From Morella rubra (lineage: Eukaryota > Streptophyta > Magnoliopsida > Fagales > Myricaceae), in NCBI GenBank assembly GCA_003952965.2, contig CM025855.1, forward strand, positions 18,717,638 through 18,781,637: a DNA stretch of 64,000 nucleotides, given 5' to 3'. The position numbers were made by a program, and so were the translations under genes. Shown in pieces: positions 37,641 through 48,300 of this stretch; position 1 is the first letter of the stretch, and the number at the start of each line of letters is the position of its first letter. The notes under the pieces were generated by a model that did not search any database, was not told the origin of the DNA, and saw only the letters and a program-made list of their open reading frames with translations.

Positions 37641-38404
37641 ATTCGTTTCGTTACTTTTCGGACATTATTTTTAATATCAATTTTTTTAGTTTTTTAAACT
37701 TATGTCTTCTAATTCAGCATAAGCTACTCGATTATATGTCCAATATAAAAACTTATAGTTATTTGTTTATTTAAAAAATAAAAAATTAAACCTTGTTCCT
37801 AGCATCGTACAACGGGTTAGACGCCCATGAGAACTACCGTTTGATCGAGATCGCACGGATCCAATCTTCGCATTCGAACTATAGAACGATAACGAACCAT
37901 ATCTCTCAAAAAGTTCGAGTTGGAAAGAACGCTTTTGCCTATAAATGTTCGATTGAGTGGAAATGGTAAATAGCAAGATTGACAACAACCGTTCAAATGG
38001 GAAGAACTCTATCGAACAAAAAATCGTAGATTGTCTAATCTCCATTTGGACGAAACGTTACAGAAAAGTCGCACCCATCCGAAAAGTAATATGTTTGTCT
38101 GAACGAATGTTTTCTAGATGGACTTCATTTTCGTTGAAAAATAATAATGATTGATACCGTTTTATGTGGTTTGGAACATTTTGTTTGGACGAAAAAAAAA
38201 ATCAGACGATTTCGTATTTTCATGGAAAACTATGTTTGGTGCAATGTTAAATTGTCAAATTAGACATTTGATTGTCTCACTTGATGCCGGATAAATTGAA
38301 TTGACGTCCAAACATTTGAAATACGTTGCGCCTTGATGTTTCTTTTTTAAAAATTAACCGAACTGAGTTTATGCCAAAGTTTCCGAACGCGAACGCGAAC
38401 ACAA
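37641..38404. other. unassigned sequence between repeats
   Basis: I see no protein family, inverted repeat or tandem array in this segment. Short frames occur on both strands without recognisable motifs. Confidence 0.4.
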
Positions 38405-40114
38405 TAAGTACATTTGTGCATCAACCTTATGGTTTCCGTTCCAACGAACGCGAGCAAATACAGTACATGTTCTATATTTGTAATTTAATTACTTTTTTGA
38501 GTATTGATTGTCTTATACTATCGTATGCAGAACAAACCAGAAATCAACAATTACTTTATGGCAACACAATATACAAAAAATTACACTATATAATTCACAT
38601 TGTCCACAACATTCTGCAAAATATAAAGACCATAATAATATTACCACAACCTATAAACTGATGTTTAAACTTAATAACTAGTTTTGAGGTAAAAAAAACA
38701 GTGGAATATGCAGATATTAAGAGTTTTGAAACAAAAATTAAGTTTCTACGTCGTTCTGGTACATAAAGACAATCTTCTAAAATCAAAGCTTTGTTCCGTT
38801 GCTGACTCAAGTGAAAAGTCTCTATGGTGGTCGCTGCAATACTTGCAGTCGTCCCCATCTTTAAAATGACTTCCTACTCATCTAGTCTCCAAGTTTTCTA
38901 AAGCCCATACAACATATTTTAGATATGAGAGGTTGTGCCCAAATCGACCCCCAAGAATTTTATGGACCATCTATTAAATTCATTTCAATAACAAGCATAC
39001 TTTAAGTAGGTTAGAAATCCTGGTTTGCCGCAGAGTACACAGTTTACTATTGCCTTTTTATCTGGCTCGCTCTTGTCCTCCTTTGCATTCGAGCTAGGCA
39101 GAGACCTCCTCTTTTTCTTAAATTTCTTTCCCTTGGGATTCATTGCAGTGGCAAAGTTTACTTTGACTTGTCCAATATCATCAGGGAACCTTTCTACATT
39201 TTAATAAGTTCTTCAGGTGCCTGTAACATATTGAGCAGCTTTGACAAAGTCACTTTCATCTTGTTTGTATAGTTTTAATACAAAATGGTTGAACGATTCA
39301 GGCAGATGTGCCAATATCAGTCCAACCTTGCTCTCGCCGTCCATTTCTGCACCTAGTGTCTTTAGTTGAGTGGCTAAAGATTTCTCCTTCAAGACATGTT
39401 CCCGAACAGGAGCACACTCCACCATTTTAGTGGTCATTAGCAGTTTCATAACCTACTGGCATGCAAATCGACCCTGCTCTCCAAATAACTCCCGCAGATA
39501 TAACGCATCTCTTTTGCTATAGCTACACCTTCACACTGGTTTTGCAATATGTTGGTCGTAGATTCTAATATGTAACATCGAGACAAGTCATCTACCTCAT
39601 ACCACTTCCCAAAAACAACTCTTTTTTCTTATATGGCATCAGCTAAGGCAAGCTGAGGAGTCTCTTTCGTTTGGAAATGAGCTATTTTATTCACAATGAG
39701 TACAATCATAAGATACCCCTTCCATTAAAGGAAGTTTGGCCCAGTTAATTTATTTTCATCTAAAATTCTTGATAACAGGATCGGCATTATGAATTTGCAA
39801 TTATTAAGAAAGAAAATTCACATGTATAAAAAAACTCCATTAGTATAGGGTTTTGAATAAGTAATGCTACCTTCCACTAAATCAAACAATCGAATAAAAA
39901 TAAAAAATACAACATTCATATTCCATGTTTGTAATGGGTCTGAAGAACTTTCTCCTTATATGCACATAATCCTATGCTAGTAATCGTGGCACAACTTATA
40001 AAAGCAAGTAGGACCTACTTATCATGATCGCATCACACGTAGTATATCATGCATATACAAAAGCTTCACATCACATGATTTTTAATATTCCTTTTGGCCC
40101 CAAACATAAACACA
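38405..40114 (-). mobile_element. degraded Ty1/copia gag/protease fragment, copy A
   Basis: On the minus strand, 39213-39449 reads APVREHVLKEKSLATQLKTL then GAEMDGESKVGLILAHLPES, the UBN2/gag signature of copia elements. Further downstream are a Lys-rich stretch with remnants of a zinc knuckle (about 39000-39150) and the pre-integrase segment LILEDCLYVPERRRNLIFVS (38595-38858). Stops and frame breaks are frequent and no LTRs are evident. Homologous to copy B at 53303-55017. The two copies share breaks, so they derive from one degraded ancestor. Confidence 0.8.
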
Positions 40115-40287
40115 CACTACTAGAAAATTGACTTTTAGTGACGAAATGCTATTTTCGTCACTAAAAAAGGTTTGTTCATGACGAGACTACTTTTCGTCAC
40201 CAATTTCGTCACTAAAGGTTTTATTTGTGATGAAATAAAATTGTCGTCACTAAAAGTTAATTTTTTGGTGATGAAAAGTTTCTTCAC

Positions 40288-41690
40288 ACACCGATCGATC
40301 GGTAATATACCGATCGATCGTTCATTTTGTGACGAAATGCTCTGTCATTAAATGCAAAGAGTTTAGGCAACGAATTTACGTCTTCACTCCAACCGATCGA
40401 TCGTTGTTTATATACCGATCAATCGTTTATTAATAACCATGTGGCTTTGAAAATCTGATCGATCGGTATAGTAACCGTTTGCAAATGTGAAACGTCGATC
40501 GATCGGTACGCGAAACCGTCAATTGCATGAAGAGATGATCGATCGGTTACATTAAACGATCGATCACCGATAGGAAGAATGAATGATTGCCACGTTTTCC
40601 AAATAACTGATCGATCGCTAAGATATGACGATCGATCGGTAAGCGTAACCGTCACTTTTTTGAATCGCCGTTCAATGACCGGGTTGGCGATCGATCGTAG
40701 TTTCAACAAATGGAAAGACGCCACGTGTTACAATATAGCGATCGATCGTCATGTAACTACCGATCGATCGGCGTGAAGGATTATTTGAAACCGCCGAAGT
40801 CATTTTTATCGGTTATCTCTCCACAAAATCTCTCGAATCCTCTCAAATTTCAAGGAGCCATTTCGTGCTGCATTGTCTCCAAAGTGCGTGGAATCATCCT
40901 TCATTGTCTTCTACGTCAAAGGTACGTACTTATATTGTTTTTTAAGCAATATTAAGCCGTTGTAAACGAGTTTTTAGTTTACATTTTCTAATTTGCTATA
41001 TCATCCATTTAGGTCCGTAAAATGTATTTATTTTATTGTTGATGTATGTTTTAAGAGTTTAGGATTGTTTTGGGATCAATTTTGGGTAATTTTGGGCCTG
41101 TTTTGGGGTTTTGTAACATCTGTGTGTCTTGTTCCGGTACCGATCGATCGCCTTAATAGGCGATAGATTGCTTTGTAGGTGCTATGTCCAATGATTGATC
41201 GGTTAAATTAACCGATCGATCATTGAATTTGGTACGGGAGCGATCAATGCTTTAGAGTTTAGTGAGCGATCGATCGTTCCCTCGAAACTGTGCGTTTCAA
41301 TTCGGGACCGATCGATCGTTTATATAAACGATCGATCGGTATATTATGTCTTCCTATCTTGAAGTTGTGATCAATCAATCGCTTACAGCTAAGCGATCAA
41401 TCGGTAAGCTTCAATGTGAAGCGCAGTGTTTTGATTAACTAGCGATCGATCGTCTTTGTGGCGATCGATTGTTTAGTGATACTGTGTGTTTGGTTGCATG
41501 GACGATCGATCGTCTGTGCACTGAAACGCGTCGTTTTATCAATAGTGTTCGATCGGTCAAATTGATTGATCGATCGCTTAATTACTAACGATCGATCGTT
41601 GTTTTCATAATCGCCCCGTTTTCATGTACCGATCGATCAGTTACATAAATGATCGATCGGTATATTTAGTGATCGATCGCTTTGGATGGC
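40288..41690. repeat. dense array of the self-complementary motif GATCGATCG
   Basis: I count about 21 exact GATCGATCG copies and roughly a dozen close variants (gatcaatcg, gattgatcg, gatggatcg) in 1.4 kb. They are usually extended as CGATCGATCGGT or ACCGATCGATCG. Copies are often paired head to head across 6-14 AT-rich bases, so many pairs can form hairpins or be double binding sites. The spacers are otherwise unrelated. Frames across it encode runs of 'TDRS' or 'YRSID' as a by-product and are not genes. Confidence 0.92.
41307..41340. repeat. perfect 34-bp palindrome
   Basis: Two extended motif copies, ACCGATCGATCG and its complement, flank a self-complementary tttatataaa centre. All 34 bases equal their own reverse complement. 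It is the most regular of the paired motifs in the array. Confidence 0.95.
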
Positions 41691-41719
41691 GATGGATCGC
41701 TTTTTGTTTCAACTTCATT

Positions 41720-43915
41720 AATAATTACATGATTGTGATTACTTCGATCGGGATCATTGCCTTGATTCTAGAGGTGAGGGCAAAGGGGGTTTACCCCATG
41801 GATGTTCTAACAGTAGTGCGGTATGCCCATATTACTCTGGGAAATTCTTCCTCCCATGAACCCTTGGTCATCGAGCTTTGTTTTGATGATCTTTAGACGG
41901 AATCGATTTGCAAGCTCTACTTGCCCATTGGCTTGTGGGTAATACGGAGATGAGTAATGATTCTCAATGTTGAGTTATGAACAGAAGTCTCGGAAACTTT
42001 TATTATCGAACTGTTTGTTGTTATCAGTGATTATTGCTCGGGGTAATCCGAAGCGGCAAACAATGTTCCTCCAGACAAATTTTGGACATTCGTTTTGGTG
42101 ATCTTTGCCAACGGTTCGGTTTCTACCAATTTGGTGAAATAGTCGATGGCGACTATCAAGAACTTCAGCTGCCTTCGTCCCAAAGGGAACCGGCCAAGGA
42201 TATCAATTCCCCATTGCATAAATGGATATGGGGCACTGATGATTGTCATTTTTTCTGCCAGGGTATAAATGGATATGGGGCATTTTGCGTACCATTCCTT
42301 CGACATCGGCTTGCCAGGCAGGCCAAAAGAATCCTGCTTGAATGACTTTTTGAGAGAGGGTTCTTGACCCTGAATTATTTCCACATATCCCTTCATGTAC
42401 TTCCCGAAGTGCGTAGTCTGCATCTTGGGTTCCAATGCCGACTACGCACTTCGGCGATATAGATTCCCATCTATGATAGTATACCGTGGTGCTATCCTTC
42501 TGAACTTCTGGAGTTGTTGTTTATTAACCCTCGGATCCTCTTCTCTCAGCATTTTCATAATCGGGGATTGCCAATCTTCTAGTTCTATCTCATTGATTGT
42601 CTGGATTTCAGATACGACTCCTGTGGATCGTATGGTTTCTCAACCCCTGAACATCTCGGTTGATCCTGACACCTCGGTTGATAAAGCATTAGCTTAGGCA
42701 TTTCGATCTCAGGGAATATACTGGATCTCGAATGTTTTGAAACTTTTCTTTATCTACTGTGTGCGCTTTAGATAAGCTGCCATTCTTATGTCTCAAGCTT
42801 CGAAATTTCCATTGAGAGTTCAAGTGTACGTTGATGTGTCTTCCTCCTAGGAGTTCTGTTGTGAGGAGGCCCGCTATAAGAGCTTTGTACTCCGCTTCAT
42901 TGTTTGTGGGGGAATATTCCAATTTGATTCTGAATTAAATTTGTTCTTCTTTGGGTATCTCAATAGCTATCCCCACACCTCCTACTTCGCTGTTGGATGA
43001 TCCTTCTACATAAATTTGTCGTGGTTCTGATTTGAGAGTTTCTTCCCAGGATACCGATGCTGTGAATTTTGTAACGAAGTCGGCTACTACTTGTACCTTA
43101 ATTGCAGTCCGTGGTCGATATTATGGCCTTAATTTCCTTGCCGAGGTGATGATAGCCAATCCTAGTTTGTCGACATCAAGATATTGAGGCTTGGCTCTTT
43201 GTAACGCCTTACTTAGTAGTATATCGGTCGTTGGATGCTGTTGTCATCTCGTACGAGTGCTGCACTTACTGCTGCATCTAAGATAGCAAGGTAGAGATAA
43301 AGGGTTTCCCCTGATATCGGGGAACTTAGGAGTGGGAGAATGGTAGGCATTTATCAAAGGCTGTTAGGTATTTCATCAATTTCTCGAAGGCTGTTTGGCA
43401 TTCTTCTGTCCACTCGAAGGCTTTTCGAAGTGTCTTGAAGAATGGTAAGCATTTATCTGTGGCGCAGGCGACGAACCTATTGAGTGCCGCTATTCGTCTT
43501 GTGAGTCGTTGTAGCTCCTTGATGTTTTTTGGTGGTTGCATGTCCAGGATGGCTTTGATTTTCTCTAGGTTAGCTTCGATTTCTCGTTCGGATATAAGGA
43601 ATCCCAGGAACTTTCCCGAAGATGCACTGAATATGCATTTCGCCTGGTTCAAGATCATCTTATATGTTTGGAGTACGTTGAAGGCTTCAGCAAGATCCGT
43701 GATGTGGTTTGCTAAATCTTGAGTTTTGACTAATAGATCGTCTATGTAGACTTCCATGTTGTGCCCTATTTGCTTTTGCAACATCAGGTTGACCAATCTT
43801 TGGTAAGTTGCTCCTGCATTCTTCAAACCGAAGGGCATTACTTGGTACCCTTTTATCACAAGCACTAAAGCATTACTTGGTACCCTTTTATCACAAGCAC
43901 ACAAGCACTAAAGCG
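41720..43915 (-). mobile_element. Ty3/gypsy pol fragment (RT, RNase H, integrase), broken
   Basis: Read on the minus strand from 43915 downwards. Reverse transcriptase lies at 43326-43904, with MPFGLKNAGATYQRLVNLML and the catalytic motif VYIDDLLVK. RNase H lies at 42689-42922 (PTNNEAEYKALIAGL). The integrase zinc region and core lie at 42031-42435 (YPFMQWGIDILGRFPLGRRQ, then KFLIVAIDYFTKLVETEPLA). The integrase tail reaches about 41720 (VIWAYRTT and IPIEV, across frame breaks). Order and motifs fit a chromovirus/Tat-type gypsy pol. Gag, protease and LTRs are missing or unrecognised. A short tandem duplication (ttacttggtacccttttatc) sits at 43836-43900. Confidence 0.88.
42404..42454. repeat. 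hairpin with perfect 15-bp arms
   Basis: ccgaagtgcgtagtc at 42404-42418 and its exact complement at 42440-42454 are separated by 21 bases, inside the gypsy integrase fragment. It is probably a local inverted duplication that broke the frame. Confidence 0.85.
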
Positions 43916-44570
43916 TTGCCACACCTCGAAGTAAATGTGCCAAGGACCTTCGCGTAATTCCTTCTATAAAATAACAAAGATGACCCCGGACACCGGGGTA
44001 AGGCACCTCCGATTCTAAAATCAGTACTTTCGTATAACAATTTCTCTATTTTATTTCTCTAGAATCACTTATGCTTCTTTTCAAGGTACTTTGCTTTTAT
44101 GGCCTTTCCCCTTTTTGAGGAACTTTGATCCATCTTTAAATTGTGCTATGTGACACATTTCTTCTGCATGTCTCTCAGTCGGCAGTTAGTCTTTTGTTGT
44201 GGGAACATCGAGATCGTGTGAATGCTACATGTTATAAGTTGGCTTATAATTGTCTATGACGCATGTCGTGGTTCTCCTTTTTTTGGAGCTTGGTGTGACA
44301 TGGGTCTATCATCGTTGTTGGACTTTTCGTATGATCATATTCGTTCGGCCCAAATTAATTTGGGTTGGACTGTTTCAATTTCAATATCATCAATAACTAT
44401 GGCTAATAATCCCGCAAGTACTAAAACCATTAAAAAAACACCCAATAAAGAGTATTGTACGAAATATTTGAAATATGGGAAAGAAATACCATTGAGGCAA
44501 TATTTCCAAAGAAGAAATACGACGTAATGCACTGGTTTTGTGATTTTTAGACGGCAATTATGTTATTAAT
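43916..44570. other. unassigned, possibly gypsy leader/LTR remnant
   Basis: The 'gaccccggacaccggggtaaggcacctcc' style sequence near 43982-44010 resembles gypsy LTR or leader DNA, but no LTR boundaries are visible. A minus-strand frame at 44335-44532 encodes one hydrophobic stretch (LLGVFLMVLVLAGLLAIVI) that I cannot assign. Confidence 0.35.
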
Positions 44571-45038
44571 TGTTAGAAAAACCCATGACCCATGGAGCAT
44601 CCACATGGGTATTTAGACCCATGTAATTTTAAGCTGAAGTTTGAATTTATAGTTGAACTGAGTATCTTATCCAGATATCTATTTGAATTCAAACTTAGTT
44701 GATTTCTCTACTAGGGACTCTCTGTGTGAGATTCTCACGTACGCTTATTTAAGAAAATAAACGTAGAGAGAAATATCATTCGTAATATTCTACACAGTCT
44801 CACAGAGAAGAACTTTATCTCAAGGCATCAAGGCTTCAATCTTTTAGCCGTGGATCTGAAGCGTGGAATTCACAAGGAGAATCTAGTAGCCTCCTAAAGG
44901 ACTTGGGAGGAGTGTTTGTGATCATTTGTTGTGTTCGTGGATCGTTGATTGTGGGCTGTAAGACGAGCATCGATTCTTGCAAATCTAAGCTTTCGCACAA
45001 GGTATTTCAGATACCCGCTTTGTTAGGTAAATCTAACA
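44571..45038 (+). repeat. left LTR of the copia element
   Basis: 468 bp with TG…CA ends. Matched by 51598-52045, which lacks a block corresponding to about 44930-44950 (tttgttgtgttcgtggatcg). Confidence 0.95.
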
Positions 45039-45039
45039 T

Positions 45040-45051
45040 TGGTATCAGAGC
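45040..45051 (+). promoter_or_regulatory. primer-binding site (initiator tRNA-Met)
   Basis: TGGTATCAGAGC, complementary to the 3' end of plant initiator tRNA-Met, starts 2 bases after the left LTR. This is the standard copia primer site. Confidence 0.93.
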
Positions 45052-46535
45052 TAGGTCAGCTTGTTTTCGCCCTGTATAACATGTTTTGATTTAATTTATG
45101 ATGATTGAATTACATGTTTTTTTTATTTTAGTGTTAATTTGATTAATGTTGAATTTTTTGTGAGCATGTTAAAAATATGTTATACATGATTTAAAATATG
45201 TTTTTAAATTCTGTATATGATAAATGAAGTGGATCTGGAATTTGTTTCTAGTCCCGCATGAGAATATGCAATGAATAGTTTCCAGATTTAATATTGTTTA
45301 AAGTTGAACAATTTGTTTTGGCCGTACATGGATTTGGTTTTTGGAAAAATCTCGTGAAAAAGAGAATTTTTTGTTTCTTTGGTTCTACATTTTTTATTAG
45401 ATCTAATCTGTATGTTATGGGATCACATGAACAAGTTTTATTCGTTTAGATTTCGTATTGAAGCTATATGGCTTGTTTTTTTTTCATGAAAACAAGAAAA
45501 CAAAAGAGAAACGGGCACAAAAACAAAAGGTGGCCGGCGGCATGGTGGATTGCCGCAGTGCCACTGACCGGTGCTGCTGGCCGGAGCATGCCTAGTATGA
45601 CCATCACTGCTCCTACCAGCGTCAGATCTGAGCAAGTCTCGACCTTGGAGGCTGAGACACCTCTAGATGGGTCACACCCGTGTAACACATGGTGTGAGGG
45701 CTGCCGCTCGACTGCCCAGCCACCGTCTGGCCTAAGGCTGGCCGGACATGGCCAGTAGGGTTGGCTGCCGCCAGCCTTCCCCGTTGGGTGCCAAACGGCG
45801 CCCAGGGCATAAGTTGCCCTGGGTCAGCAGCTTGGGCCAAACGGGTAGGGCATTTTTACCCTACCCGGCCCAATAGTTGGGCTTATATCTTTGGGCTATT
45901 TTGTTATATTTGGGTTTTTTTTTGTGAAGCCCATTTTGTTTTAAAAAGCAATGGACTCGCCTGTTTCTTTTTGTGGCCAGCCCATGTAAAAGGCCAAATC
46001 AGTTTTATCTCAACCAAAAAAGGGGGGGGGGGCAGCGAAATTGTAGGCACGAGGGTTCGAACCCTGCACACCAGGGCATGATGGCATGTGGCGGACTGCT
46101 GAGCCACTCAGTGGCTTGTGTCGTTTGGTAACTCTTTTTACCTAAATATATATTGAGCGCCTATCCAGTGGGCTGCCAGATTGTATTTTCTGTGCACTCT
46201 GTTTCATTAAATTTGAATATGCACGATTAAATTAATTATATTATGTGTATAATTAATTTTAGCATGATTGTGAATATGATTTGTTGTTTATTCATAATCT
46301 GTTTTGTGCTTAATTCATAAACTGTTGTGCATATTTGTTATGCAATTGAATTAAATTTTTTAATTCGTGAATTTTATTTAGAATCAATTGGATATTTCCT
46401 TCTAACTTACATAGTTGTTTACTAGCATAGCGAAATTTTCGATCTCATTATGTAGGAAGAATTTAATGGTCTAGTTAGGATTTTGGAATAAAATTTTAAA
46501 CGTGTGCTAATGTCAAATTTGTGCATTGAATGTTG
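45052..46535 (+). other. long copia leader
   Basis: About 1.5 kb of leader lies between primer site and gag. A GC-rich block (45530-45830) is followed by AT-rich DNA. Frames across the GC-rich block exist on both strands but show no domain, so I do not call genes. Confidence 0.6.
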
Positions 46536-46539
46536 TAAA

Positions 46540-47400
46540 ATGGCACAAAAAGTGTAGTTGATTACCTGACCAAGGGAGAGAAATTGGACGGTACCAACTA
46601 TGACACGTGGCACCGAAAGATTCAATATCTACTGAATGAACAGGAAGTCTTGGAGAATCTGAAGATGGGAACACTACCCAACATCGTCGGGACATTAAGG
46701 CATACAAAGCCTGGGCTAAAAAGGATAGGTGCGCGCGCTTTACTATGTTAAGCAGCATGCACAACGATCTGATTGGAGAGTTTGAGAACTATCCAACTGC
46801 TCAAGAAATGTGGATCCAACTGAAAGCTGCTTATGGGGGTACATCTGCAACTAGGTTGTGTGCTCTTACCTTGAGGTTTGAGTAGTATGTTATGGACTCA
46901 AAGCAAACCATGACAGTCCATTTGAGAAACATGTTTGCCTTGATTCGTGATCTAAAGACTGCGGTGTTAATCTCATAGATGAGCAACAAGTTCAGGTTGC
47001 GATACGTTCGCTACCAGAGTCCAATTGGGGACAAATGAAACTAGTGCTGACTCATAGTGAGAATATCAAGACATTTGCTGATATTTCTCGTAATTTGGAG
47101 CTAGAGGCGGAGCGCCTGGGTGAACTATCCAATTGCGCTTGTTGCCCAAGGTGGGCAACGCAAGGCATTTAGGCCTAAGCGCAAAGCGGCTAAGAAATCA
47201 ACTGGTACAGCAAAGGGTCTTGGGCCTAAAAATGAAAAGATTGCAAAGCACCGCAGAGGTAAGCGCACTGGCAAGAAAGATAAGACCAAGATGAAATGCT
47301 ATAACTGTGGACAGAAGGGTCACTTTGCTCGTGAGTGCATTGAGCCGAAGAAGCTACCATTTGAACCCAACTCTCTTTACTTTTGTTTGTTCACATGTAT
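46540..47400 (+). pseudogene. copia gag with zinc knuckle, several stops
   Basis: The UBN2-type start is YLTKGEKLDGTNYDTWHRKI and then NEQEVLENL, followed across frame changes by 'YPTAQEMWIQLKAAYGGTSA' and 'KQTMTVHLRNMFALIRDLK'. The open piece 47120-47422 holds a basic region and the CCHC knuckle CYNCGQKGHFARECIEPKK. Internal stops (for example before YVMDSKQ and after VLIS) show that the gene is dead. Confidence 0.88.
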
Positions 47401-47745
47401 ACGTTGCTCACTCGATCCCTGAATGGATTGTAGATACAGGAGCAACCAAACATGTAGCGAGAGATTGAGTTTGATTAGTGGATTACAGAAAAATACCAGT
47501 AGGCACACAGTACGTTATTTTGTGTAACAGAACGAGAGAGGAAATGTTAAGAGTTGGAATTTTTCAACTCAAGATGCATCTAGGACGTACGTTACTTCTC
47601 CATGATGTGCTTTATGCACCTGGCGTTAAATGTAACCTTTTTTCAGTTATTTCCATGTTAGACCCTGGTTTTAGTTTTCATTTTGATGGGCCACAGGCTT
47701 TGTATGATGTTGGGATAATGATGATGTTATTTCTAATTCTGTGAA
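47400..47745 (+). pseudogene. copia protease fragment
   Basis: 'EWIVDTGATKHVARD' around 47420-47466 is the aspartic protease active site (DTGA). The open piece 47478-47744 ends with LLHDVLYAPGVKCNLFSVIS, the region before pre-integrase. A stop directly after ARD breaks the frame. Confidence 0.8.
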
Positions 47746-48300
47746 ATTTTTTGGCTATAATTTAAGTTTTTGTAGGAAACCTTTTTTAAGGCACCTAGGG
47801 TAGGTTTCAGATATTTTGGACCTATGAATGTTGGACTTTGGATTATTCCCGTTTATCTGGAAGCATTGGATTTTACTGATAATGATGAGTTTCAGCTCTA
47901 TTTTGAAATAATCTCTGATAGATGCTAGAAAAGACTAAGGCAATCCTGGGGTTTAAAAGGCCTACTGAGGGAGCTCTCGCGCTAGCCGCCGAGCCCACCT
48001 TTTTATAATAGCTAAGGGACACCTCATCCTCAGATTAGTTCCTATCCTCTAGGTGAGACAGCTATTCAGATTACACCCCTAAATCGGAAAATTTCCTTAC
48101 TTTTGATTCAATTATTCTTACTTTTTTATTATTCTTCTTTTTTCTCCTCGGTTGGCATTGGATTGCTTTAAGCGTTTTTTGGCCGTTGAAGTTGAGAACA
48201 GAAAGAGAGGAATTTTCGTGAATTCTAATGGGGGTAATCGTTCACGAACAAAGGTAACGGCAACTCCGGAAACGTGCGAAAAGAAGGAATCGTATTATTG
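47746..48300. other. segment without copia homology in place of most of the integrase
   Basis: The integrase core (HTD…, D…E) is not recognisable between the protease and about 48310, where the integrase C-terminal context resumes as 'MVRSMMAQ'. The intervening ~550 bp shows no match that I know. It suggests replacement or insertion-deletion inside the element. Confidence 0.5.

Larger units (their letters stand above)
40115..41715 (+). mobile_element. CACTA-type transposon left part with GATCGATCG array
   Basis: The terminal CACTACTAGAAAATTG begins at 40115. It is followed by subterminal inverted/direct repeats of 'tttagtgacgaaa' and 'cgtcactaaa' (40133-40275), then the GATCGATCG-rich region. 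Copy B of the neighbouring copia fragment is uninterrupted at the same point (…aaacataaacaca at 55017), so it acts as the empty site. A possible untranslated exon ending AAAG|GTACGTAC at about 40920 suggests the array spans promoter and first intron of a lost transposase gene. The right end (…TAGTG) was not found; the sequence runs into a gypsy fragment. Confidence 0.7.

Noticed and set aside
40419..40776. Frames rich in 'TDRS' or 'YRSID' on both strands
   Set aside because: They are translations of the GATCGATCG array, not genes.
44222..44532. Possible organelle-derived membrane protein fragment
   Set aside because: One hydrophobic stretch on the minus strand, but I could not match it to any plastid or mitochondrial gene.
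46045..46100. tRNA-like T-arm (gagggttcgaaccctgc)
   Set aside because: No matching acceptor, D or anticodon arms in the neighbourhood.
45438..46107. Overlapping frames on both strands in the GC-rich part of the copia leader
   Set aside because: Openness follows from high GC; there is no recognisable domain, and the position between primer site and gag explains the sequence.
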